Below are positions 55,520 through 64,000 of a DNA stretch of 64,000 nt, piece by piece. How positions within the stretch are numbered: the stretch's first letter is position 1; each line of letters begins with the position of its first letter. The stretch covers positions 14,185,334 through 14,249,333 of the forward strand of contig OY783194.1 in NCBI GenBank assembly GCA_963678675.1, in the 5' to 3' direction. The DNA is from Xiphydria camelus. Lineage: Eukaryota; Arthropoda; Insecta; Hymenoptera; Xiphydriidae. Below the pieces are notes generated by a model. That model was not told where the DNA came from. It ran no database searches and saw nothing but the letters and a program-made list of their open reading frames with translations. The position numbers were made by a program, and so were the translations under genes.

Positions 55520-56818
55520 GGGGTTATACGCAGTCAGAAGGCCGAAAAATACCGATTTTTCAAGAATTTTTCCTGGGAAGACATTTAAATTTATTAACTT
55601 AAAAATTTATATATATATTGTGACAACTTTTAACTTTACTTTCATATGTTTCATTTGTCAAAATATTTATTTTTAAAGCTGCTAGAACCGATCTCTGGGA
55701 GCTCCTTTAAGAAAAAGGCGTCTTGCGGTGAGCACGATATCTCTGGATTGCATCATCTAAGATGAAAAAACCAAACAAATTTCGTTAATATAAGGTATTA
55801 TCTAGTATTTAATCGAAGGAATAAGCAAAATATTAATTTTTGACAAAATTGCGGCTACTCAAAACAAAAGTATCGATTTTCGACATAAATTTAGACCTTA
55901 AATTGTTCATAAAATGGAAAATATTAATCGGCCAGAAAAAACCTTCGATCAATTACTAAAAAATAGACTTAAAAAGCTTGTGTAAAAATTTGAGACTGAT
56001 CGGTTCAGCCGTTTCCGAGATATCTTGCTCACCGACTTCAAAAACGCAGTTTCGAGAAAAATGCGTTTAAAGTTTCAACAGCACGTTACACATAGTAAAA
56101 GGACTAGAATCTATGGTACGAAGTGCACACTTATCACATAACAAAACAATTTTAAAACCAAGTTCTCGTTCAGAAGCAGTTTCAAACTTCACAATTCTGT
56201 TACAGATTTTACACTTCACATATTTAGAAATTGCCGCAAACACTGTAATAAAGTTCAAAATTCGATATTCGACAGACGAATCACGCGGAACGAAGATTTC
56301 TTCTTGCATTTTAAATTTTTTCGCTGAGGCACTAAAACTACTTTTATCCGTCTCAACTGTCTCTTCGAATTAAAAATATTTCTTCGCTTTTTTGGTCTCG
56401 ACTTTTGCACCTTGGAAGATGCTCTCTTTTCCCTACTACACTTCATTTTCACAGAGAAATCACAACAGAAAATATAAACGAGCGTACGAGTTTACTGCTT
56501 GGCTTCGCTATTTAGACTGATTACTTTTTAATATAACAGTTTGGGTATCTGAAATAAGGCATAACGGTATCAAAACGCATTCCAGGTAATTAGCTGCCGC
56601 TATTAGTAAAATTAGCTACCGCGCTACCGCTTGGGCCTCTCTCTCTGCTCCTACTTTCTAACGCTCTCCGAGATGTCTTTGCAAATGTACGTGTAACTTA
56701 GAGAATAATCGTCGGATTGACATGAAATTTTCTGTGTATGTACATATATATATGTACATTACGAAAATAAAATTTAAAAAAAATCGATTTTTTGAAAATC
56801 CTGACTGCGTATAACCCT
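55520..56818. mobile_element. TTAA-flanked TIR element with Cys-rich transposase scrap
   Basis: Tip GGGGTTATACGCAGTCAG at the left and AGGGTTATACGCAGTCAG (inverse) at the right, TTAA on both sides (55516-55519, 56819-56822). Interior minus-strand coding (56067-56452). TTAA targets are shared by piggyBac and Kolobok; the coding scrap favours a non-piggyBac group. Confidence 0.75.
56067..56452 (-). pseudogene. N-terminus of a Mutator/Kolobok-like transposase
   Basis: Frame 56452-56255 is basic (MKMKCSREKRASSKVQKSRP). After a frameshift near 56290, the frame to 56067 reads VEYRILNFITVFAAISKYVK, CKICNRIVKFETASERELG and FKIVLLCDKCALRTI. The YRIL-x-hydrophobic start and the paired CxxC motifs around a G-hydrophobic core resemble, from memory, the first domain of a Mutator-like transposase group common in insect repeats. 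The catalytic part is missing. Confidence 0.5.
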
Positions 56819-56970
56819 TTAAGAAACAATTCCTTTTTTTTGCCATTTTTTCAGAATAGCGGCTAAATCTGGGCCTGTTTGAGGGTGCAAAATTAATAGG
56901 TATCTTGTTGGTCAAAAGAAAAACAGATCAAAATTTATTCCAGCTCTCTTGTCCGGATTTGCTCCTGCTA

Positions 56971-57247
56971 TTAAGGTTGTACACCCGAGACAATACACGT
57001 AAAAATTTTGGACGCTCTGGGTTAGCATTACGCTCAGTAAATGTCAGTCAGTAAAAGGTCTGAGTTGAAGCAAAAAATTTTGTTGAGGTATAGTCTCGTT
57101 CTATCCACGTACACCTAAAAGTACAATACATGAGTACGTACGCATACAAGTAACGCCGGATGGTGGCGACCGTGGCAGCCGTGCGCAGTCTGTCTCTCTC
57201 GGGTTCTATTCAACCTCTTCGTCTGCTCCCTAACCTCGTTTAGGCTG
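56971..57247. other. Short unassigned spacer
   Basis: No gene or paired repeat seen. Confidence 0.4.
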
Positions 57248-57511
57248 CCCCGACAGCAAAACGTGGATTTACACGCTAGCCGCACGCAGTGCTGCCACGT
57301 AGTGGCACCACTGTGGTCTCACCGTGGCGTGATCGCGTGGCGTACACAAACTAAAAGCACCGTGGCTACACAGTGAACACACTGAGTGGTTCACAGCGTC
57401 AAGACACAGTAGTTACACTCAGTGCAGTCAAAGTGCCTTTTTGACGTGCACACTTCGTAAATTTACCGACCATGAATGTCGGTAACTTCATTGTCTTCAC
57501 AAAATTTTTAA

Positions 57512-57673
57512 CACGTCGTTTGCTGCCGCCGGCTCCGATCGGAGCCAGTCGACACTTCGCGCCTGTGCCGCCGGCTCCGATCGGAGACACATTGACGTGC
57601 ACATTACATAATTATTCAGTCTGTTACCGGCACTGAGCGCGATGCAATCAATCTTAAAGTGGCAGCGAATGCG
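57512..57673. mobile_element. 162-bp piggyBac-type MITE, TSD TTAA
   Basis: TTAA at 57508-57511 and 57674-57677; tips CACGTCGTTTGCTGCCGCC and GGCAGCGAATGCG. Orthologous to 47199-47354 inside the sister element. Confidence 0.8.
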
Positions 57674-58152
57674 TTAAATTAGAAAATAACAAAATTGATA
57701 TAATAATAGGTTTGTTCCCAGAAAGCAATTTGTGACTAGTTACAAATTTTGATCTGCGGATGTGTGCGGTTGTAAATTTACAATTAATTGATTTCACACC
57801 CCGATAGAAGAATTTTTAAATTAGAAAATAACAAAATTGATATTATAATAATGTTTCAAACAGTGCAAATTGTACTGAATTATTTCATAAATAATGAATA
57901 ATTAATTACCATAATCGCTACTGTTTTGAAAAAGAAAGTATCAAATTATTTTTAAAAATTTAATGAGATATATATATATATAAACCGGCCTTTACACAAT
58001 GCAACACTGAGATATCTCGGCAAAAATATTAAAAATTTAGTTTACGTTTGACATAGCTCGAAATCGGCTTTCGGCTTTATCTCACTAGTCACAGTACTGT
58101 TGCTTTCAGGTATCGATATTATATGTATAACTTAGTCGACTTCCACCACAAA

Positions 58153-58238
58153 GACTCGATGGCGCAATTGGTAGAATGCGAGAAGCGTTCCCAGTCTTCT
58201 AAAGATCGCAAGTTCGAGTCCTGGCCGGGTCGGGTTTG
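58153..58238 (+). ncRNA. tRNA-like pol III promoter segment, copy 2
   Basis: A box TGGCGCAATTGG (58160-58171) kept; B box AGTTCGAGTCC (58211-58221) with one G-to-A change. Same position as in copy 1. Confidence 0.55.
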
Positions 58239-58253
58239 AGAAAAAAAAACCGA

Positions 58254-58254
<1 letters not shown>

Positions 58255-58295
<41 letters not shown>
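58255..58295. repeat. CT dinucleotide microsatellite
   Basis: About 20 CT units directly after the A-rich tail of the tRNA-like segment. Copy 1 has only cactct there, so it expanded after the copies parted. Confidence 0.95.
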
Positions 58296-58296
<1 letters not shown>

Positions 58297-59520
58297 GTAG
58301 GCGGATAAGGCAGGCGGGAAATCCTACTTTATCGCCCCCTTTTTGCAAAATTCTACTTTTACCATCGTACTTACACTGCGTGACTGCAGTGTGGCTTCAC
58401 GGTGCACAGACACTTCCGTGATGGACAACCCAGTGCATGCACTCGAATGCACCGCGTGAAAGCAGGGTGCAGTCACTGTGGTGCCACTTTGCTATCGGGG
58501 TGTGCTCTGTGTTCTGTTGCCAAGTTGGCGCTCTCAAATCAGTCGTACCGGCCATTGGGCAAAATAAATGAACTTTCACTAATTATTTCTCAATAACCAA
58601 ACGGTCAATTATTTTCATTTTTTTTGCTGTATTCATTGATACTTTTTCTACACTATATGTTTCATTTCATTGAAAAATGTCGAGCCGTTGATTTAAAAAA
58701 AATTAAAATAGATGAAGTCCCATCTAAACACATGTAAATTTAATTATTTTCAAAAATTTGTAACTCAAGTTTGAGACGGTCAATCGTCGTCGGGTTTCGC
58801 TCATTTTGTAGTTAATTTTTTGAACTATCTACCATAAAAATTTTAAAGAAATATGTCGAAGTGACCAGTCACGGGTGTACAGCCTTAATGCTCTTATTGA
58901 CTGGACTAACAGAGAAAACTCGAAATTGCGGGCATTGAAAAACGCCCAAGAAAAAGCGGTAGACCGTCCTTGGTATCACCCCAACGGAAGGCTCGATCGG
59001 GAAAACCCGACTTTCCCTGTCCAGATGCTTACACCCGACATTCCTTCTCTAGGTGCTTACAGGGTTAATGACCTTGAGTTAAACATTTCGTATACAACAG
59101 GAGTAGAGTTGGCCGACAGAAAACAAATATAAATGCAATCATGAAAGCATAATAGCAGTTGCTTGTTTTTAAATATGCCTAGAATAAGGAAAATAATAAA
59201 TGCCTTTAATATATCCAGCTTTTGATGCCCATATAACTTCGAATCAGGTAGTCGCACGAAAAAAACATATAGAGCATTTTTTATAGATCATTTAATTTAT
59301 TTTAATTTTGGTAACTACATATTTTGCTCTAAAATTGATAGAAATTGAGTTATTGACAAATAACAAAGAAAAAACATTTTTTAGCCCCTTTTCTTAAGAT
59401 GGCGGCCAAATCCGGGCTTTCTGGGGGGTGCAAATTTAATACGTGCTTTTTCTAACACCAAATCAAATAAATTAAAATTATTTCCAGCTTGTCCGGAATT
59501 GTTCCCGCTATCAGCAATTT

Positions 59521-59845
59521 TATACGACTTGGCGACTGGCCTACATCTCCTCTCTCGCCCGCTAGGGCCTCGCCACGAGCGCTATCCACTCTCTTTCCCC
59601 ACCCTCTCTATCATCGGTCATCCCACCGACAGCGTCCTCCACCACGAGCGCGTTCCCTGTGAATATTTTCGTTTCATGTCAGTTTCATTTTACTGCCTAC
59701 CGCGCCGTAAGAAGTTTCACTTCAATAATATTCTGTCTACATAACCTTTAAATTCATGGGAGTAACAATAACATATCTTAGTAGTAGTAGATTTTAACTC
59801 TTATTTCAATTATTCAAGTTAGTAAAATAGTTTAATATTAACCAT
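59521..59845. other. Unassigned stretch with GAAGTTTCACTTC
   Basis: Non-coding; GAAGTTTCACTTC at 59711-59723, preceded by gccgtaa and followed by aataatattc. Confidence 0.5.
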
Positions 59846-59849
59846 TTCT

Positions 59850-60985
59850 CTACTACGGGTGACTATAGTCGCTCTCCATAAAATTCCACTGGGGTACTGC
59901 GGGCAACTACAGTCGCTCTCCATAATAGTCTAAGAGCCAGCGACGTTTTTGTGGTAGTGATTTTGTAAAGGAAAAATCTATTATAAATCGTGAGGCGAAC
60001 TTATTTTCGTTTCATATCACTGAGTTTAGCATCCTGCATCCCTGGCGCCAGGGCGTAATGAGCATTTTTATGGGGGTCGAAAATTCATATTTTTTGAAGT
60101 GATTTTGTAAAACAAAAAAAGATATTGAAAATAATTGCCATGACCTCAATATACTGGAACTGAAATTGCTAGATCATTTTATTATGCTTAACAGCTCGCC
60201 AGACGCCTCAGTTTGTAATTTAAAAAATTGTTTTTTGAAGTCATAGTGTAGAGTCTGACTTTTTGTACATAAATAGATTATTTAATTCTAAGCCCCTCTC
60301 TAAAATGCCAGACGGATATGTCATGGCGAACATGTCAAAAAAAATGTTGAAGTATTGTAATTTCGTTCCTAAGTATAGGCCGTCGCGGGAGCCGTGGGGA
60401 GTGGGGACGGTTAAGGAGTGGGGAATGATTTCAGTGACTTCGATCAGTCCCCGCTCCCCGCAGCTCCCGCGACGGCCCATACTTAGGAACGAAATTACAA
60501 TACTTCAACATTTTTTTTGACATGTCGCCATGACATATGCGTCTGGCATTTTAGAGAGGGGCTTAGAATCAAATAATCTATTTATGTACAAAAAGTTAGA
60601 CTTTACACTATGACTTCAAAAAACAATTTTTTTAATTACAAACTGAGGCGTCTGGCGAGCTGTTAAGCATAATAAAATGATCTAGCAATTTCAGTTCCAG
60701 TATATTGAGGTCATGGCAATTATTTTCAATATGTTTTTTTGTTTTACAAAATCTCTTCAAAAAAAATATGAATTTTCGACCCCCATAAAAATGCTCATTA
60801 CGCCCTGGCGCCAGGGATGCAGGGTGCCAGACTCAGTAATGTGAAAAGAAAATAAGTTCGCCTCACGATTTATAATAGATTTTTTCTTTACAAAATCCCT
60901 ACCACAAAAACGTCGCTGGCTCTTCGTCTATAAGATGTCACTGCAGTACTACGGGCGACTATAGTCGCTCTCCATAAGATGCCGC
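59850..60985. repeat. Short-period satellite (44-bp units) interrupted by a foldback
   Basis: Units end in gcgactatagtcgctctc and start cataa-atgtcactgcagtac. They occur at 59850-59932 and 60924-60985 and form one array if the foldback 59933-60923 is removed. Confidence 0.7.
59933..60923. repeat. 990-bp foldback element
   Basis: Arms of about 490 bp, tip AGAGCCAGCGACGTTTTTGT and inverse, centred near 60430 with a GC-rich inner stem (cgtcgcgggagc ... gctcccgcgacg). Arms differ at a few percent of sites. Non-coding. Confidence 0.9.
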
Positions 60986-63240
60986 ATATTGCACAGGGTC
61001 CGGCACGGACGTATGGTGTTTTTGAAAAGAATGACATATGCTTGTTTTTGAACGAATTTTAAAATCTATTCCTTTTAGACATTAGTCGCATATTGCCGTT
61101 GTAGAATACATAACATAATATTCAGCTGCGAAAAATCACCGCGGCGGAGAAACCACTCGTAGCGAAAGGGTTAAATTGGTTATTTTTACTATAATTATCG
61201 TACTAATCTCAATAGTACATACATACAACTATTTAACAGTAGCTATGGTTCTTAAATGCATAATAGGATACCCATATGATATAAAAATAACTCCTTTAAA
61301 TAGAATAATTTTTACCCAATAAGATAATTAATTTTACCTTTGTCTTTTCTCTCAGTGTGTTGCTGAGTATCAGTATTATTTAGATGTTAATACTTAATAC
61401 CATAACAGTGCATAATTTTGGCACCAACATACTACTTGTGAGGACTGGTGTTTTCAGGTATCATATTGTTACTAGTCCTATATCCTTCAACTATTTAAAG
61501 TTCTGTATGGATACTCCTGGATCACTTTGATAGTGATTCGATATTGATTGAATGTCGATAAGGTAAGGTGGGGCAAGAGCAGTTTTGGGGCAAATGCAAT
61601 ATTTTCAATTTTTATTCAAGTTTCGTAGCGAATGATGCTGCCATTTATGAAAATTGTTTCTAACTAATCCACCCAACATAACTCAACCACTACCGGCCAC
61701 CTGTGTCTTCCATTGCGTGAGTGACACGTTCCTTAATTTTAATGTGCATTTAGGATTTATATTAGAGTTGGTATGTACCTTCTTAGATGTAATGCTAACG
61801 CGATGCTGTATTAATGCTGAAAATTAATATCAACCGTGTATATAGTGTAAGCAAACATGTTGAAGTTATCACGATATCGATTCGATGCAGATTCTAGCTT
61901 CGTAATACAATATTTTTATGCTAATATTGATTCGGAACTGATTCGATATCCGTAACGCAATACCGATTTGCCGATGTCATACCATTACTATAATATAAGT
62001 ATAGCCCGGCATCCTCTAACCATTTAAAATTCAGTACGGATATTCAAGGATCACTTCTATACTGGCTCGATATTGGTTGAATGTGAATTTTTCAGTACTG
62101 AAATGCCTTCGTAATTTTGATGCTGATGTGGTACTGCATTAACGATGAAAAACTAATATCAACTATCAACACTGGCCATGTAATGAAAAGCTATAATCGC
62201 CAATATGGGCCCAATGCCGATAGACGATATATAATTTTTCATTTATACTCAACTTTCAAAGTATTAACATTTGAAATTATTATTTTATTTCAAATTTTAG
62301 TATTTAGTGATGTTATTGTTTTGTATATCGTACAAATTTACAGATTTTATACATTTTTTGTTTGAAAGATACGAGTTAACCTTTTTTTATAAAGAGCAAT
62401 ATGTGATGAATGTATAATAGTAGTATTTGGCAGAGGTTTCTTTATACCGAAGGTGTTTTTTAGGGTGATATAACTGACTCGCTGTTCTGTTTTGTACATG
62501 AAATTTTTGAGATTTTTAAGAGTGCAAAAATTTTAAGTCTAATTACAATAAAACATTTTATTTTGATACCGAATTCATTAACATATATTCCGAAGATTTC
62601 AACCGTAATTGCTTTTGTAAATAGTGACTTAACTCGATATCATTTAAGTCGATGGAGATCGATATAAGAGAACGAATCATCGATTGCTGTGTAATTTAAC
62701 AATCCGTGAAATATGTAAAATGAGAGTATGAATAAATTCGGGCAAATCTATGTCTCGCAGTGCTGAAATAAACACATCTGGATTTATGCGCGTCTTGCGA
62801 CACCGATCGATAGTTCGTGTCAATTTAGGTATGCGCATGGTCAATCGATGCTCCAAGAGTGAGAAGAATAAAAAGGGATTGACGCGTGATAGTCAGCAAG
62901 AAGCAAAAAGCTTACTTCACGACCAAGGAGCGAAAGAAAGTAAAGAAAAGAACAAAACGCGTTGTATCGTAATCGTCAACTCGAGGATGGATATAATCCC
63001 ACATAAATCGTGTAGGCTAGTTGAATGTCTTCCATTCACAGTATCAAACGTATGAATGTATATTATATGTATACAGAAAGCAGTACCACTAAACTGGTTT
63101 CTTGGTAAAACTGGGATGATAAATTCTTTATATCGCTCATTCCATGTTAAACCGAACAATTTTTGGCAGAAATTGACGTTCACTTTCTGAATTGTGTTCA
63201 AACTTTTTTCTATATATTCTACAGACAAGAAAATGAGACA
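60986..63240. other. Unassigned AT-rich stretch
   Basis: No gene or large repeat recognised. Two loosely similar stretches (about 61480-61600 and 62010-62110: ctatttaaagttctgtatgg / catttaaaattcagtacgga, then gatcactttgatagtgattc-like) suggest an old tandem duplication. The open frame at 62750-63055 has no motif. Confidence 0.4.
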
Positions 63241-63279
63241 TCTATCTTATTGGATTATGGAATTTTGGCAAGGAATTGA

Positions 63280-63596
63280 TTAAAGATAAATTCAACGTTG
63301 TGAGTGGGAATTTTAGATATTATATTTGGAGGCCTTCGCAGCTTCACTGCCAGAGAGGAACTAAAACTCACAAAGCAGACTCCTTGTCCCTTCTATTTCT
63401 TCTCGAGGGTTTCATACGTCACTTGTATATATTTTAAGTAAGATAGTGCACGCGTGGATTCTTAGGGAGAGATAAACATATACATCCCCTCATCTCACCC
63501 TCTAAACTTATAACCACTGCTCTATAGCACATACAGAGTCTTTGTCTTATTCAAAATAGTTAAATTAATTTAACTTATTTTGTATATATATCAATA
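63280..63596 (-). repeat. Probable 3' LTR of a copia element (outer edge approximate)
   Basis: On the minus strand, a purine run (tgagtgggag, 63597-63606) ends at 63597 and is followed by TATTGATATATATA, the usual place for the LTR start. The LTR end is not fixed; similarity to another LTR is unavailable in the window. Confidence 0.5.
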
Positions 63597-63784
63597 CTCC
63601 CACTCAAAATAAATTAATTTAATACTTAATTAGTCATATTAATATGGGGATAACTTATTACACATAGATAGGTCCAACATTTGTTGCCAGGGATTGGGGA
63701 AACCCCTAAAACCCAATCAGACCCGTGATAAGCACTTTTATCATTTGTACTTTCCGTATAAAATCATATAAAATACATTTTGAT

Positions 63785-64000
63785 TTAAGATTCCATGAGG
63801 CCAAGCTGTTTCCGGATAATTGTGAACTGTACAGCTGCCAGTGCCTTAGTGAAAGTATCCACCAGTTGTTTACCTGTTGGAACATAAACAAGTTTTACTT
63901 GTTTTTGCTCAATCTTTTCTCGTGTGAAATGATATTTTATATCGATATGTTTTGACCTTTTATGATCCGTTGGATTATTTGCTATCGCGATGCATCCATT
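63785..64000 (-). CDS. Copia pol, C-terminal end (partial, runs off the window)
   Basis: The minus-strand frame entering from 64000 reads NGCIAIANNPTDHKRSKHID, then IKYHFTREKIEQKQVKLVYV, PTGKQLVDTFTKALAA and QFTIIRKQLGLMES before the stop at 63785-63787. This is the RNase H end of Ty1/copia polyproteins (SKHIDIKYHF...; DxxTKAL). No break appears in the 71 codons visible. Upstream reverse transcriptase lies beyond the window. Confidence 0.92.
   Translation of the reverse strand, partial: NGCIAIANNPTDHKRSKHIDIKYHFTREKIEQKQVKLVYVPTGKQLVDTFTKALAAVQFTIIRKQLGLMES

Larger units (their letters stand above)
55310..56970. mobile_element. Right arm of a diverged sister long-TIR element, split by insertion
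   Basis: 55310-55519 and 56823-56970 together follow the order of the right arm 59150-59520: gcctacaataagaaaatta, acttcaaaacaggtagttg, then ccattttttcagaatagcgg, tccagctctcttgtccgg and tip gctcctgcta. A matching left arm was not found. The CXC fragment upstream may belong to this element rather than the outer one. Confidence 0.55.
57248..58500. mobile_element. CCCCGACAGC TIR element (copy 2), TSD TG
   Basis: Tips CCCCGACAGCAAAACGTGG and, inverse, CCCCGATAGCAAAGTGGCAC; TG at 57246-57247 and 58501-58502. Colinear with 46946-48002 except for an added 140 bp at about 57709-57850, where attagaaaataacaaaattg is duplicated on each side, and a CT run. Confidence 0.75.
53935..59520. mobile_element. 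Long-TIR DNA transposon, Academ-like candidate (outer), with several nested elements
   Basis: Arms of about 590 bp at 53935-54520 and 58936-59520, tip TAGCGGGAGCAATTCCGG at the left and TAGCGGGAACAATTCCGG (inverse) at the right. Flanking trinucleotides TAA and TCA do not match exactly. The inside contains a CXC-gene fragment (54578-55070), a diverged single arm of a sister element (about 55310-55519 plus 56823-56970), a TTAA-flanked element (55520-56818) and a CCCCGACAGC element (57248-58500). Confidence 0.7.

Noticed and set aside
62750..63055. 101-codon plus-strand frame
   Set aside because: No motif, no splice signals, and composition like the flanks.

Overview
This window looks like a repeat-dense piece of an insect nuclear genome. 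It has gt-ag introns, arthropod-style TTAGG/CCTAA runs (about 27326-27346), BEL/Pao, gypsy and copia retroelements, and mariner, pogo-like, piggyBac-like and PIF/Harbinger-type DNA elements. The mix would suit a hymenopteran such as an ant, but that is inference. I see no intact host gene. Almost every recognisable coding stretch belongs to a transposable element, and nearly all are broken by stops, frameshifts, internal deletions or nested insertions.

Layout. 1-8044: foldback and palindromic elements, including one of two identical 185-nt arms (6528-6987), several 3-bp-target-site MITEs and a decayed transposon-protein fragment. 8045-11321: a transposon with about 540-bp terminal inverted repeats (TIRs) carrying a three-exon zinc-finger gene. 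11526-28385: a deep nest. A TAA-flanked element holds a 15-kb TGA-flanked element, which holds a gypsy retrotransposon (14424-20949, TSD ATTG), whose 3' LTR holds a piggyBac-like element (TTAA), which holds a TA(TA)-flanked element. Further foldback elements, MITEs and a 6-bp-TSD element occupy the same nest. 28386-32340: mostly unassigned, with one MITE and a CTCTCCC minisatellite. 32349-36544: a degenerate Helitron of the endonuclease-bearing kind (helicase plus GGDFN endonuclease), minus strand. 36990-41569: an internally deleted BEL/Pao element, minus strand. 41750-45971: foldback elements, a snapback mariner, a second Helitron remnant and a pogo-like remnant. 45982-50146 and 53935-59520: two more long-TIR transposons carrying pieces of the same protein family as 8045-11321, each with nested insertions. 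50495-53113: two abutting CAGGGTG-type elements. 59850-60985: a 1-kb foldback inside a short-period satellite. 63250-64000: the 3' end of a copia element.

Most interesting theme. Four long-TIR elements (8045-11321, 13076-28202, 45982-50146, 53935-59520) carry different fragments of one protein architecture: N-terminal Cys-rich modules, a PIN/XPG-like nuclease segment and a C-terminal CXC (tesmin-like) segment. Three have matching 3-bp target duplications (CAG, TGA, CCA), and most tips read 5'-TAGSSS. This fits, from memory, an Academ-like superfamily, or a poorly described relative. The window works as a stratified record of transposition, because empty sites and TSDs fix the order of many insertions.
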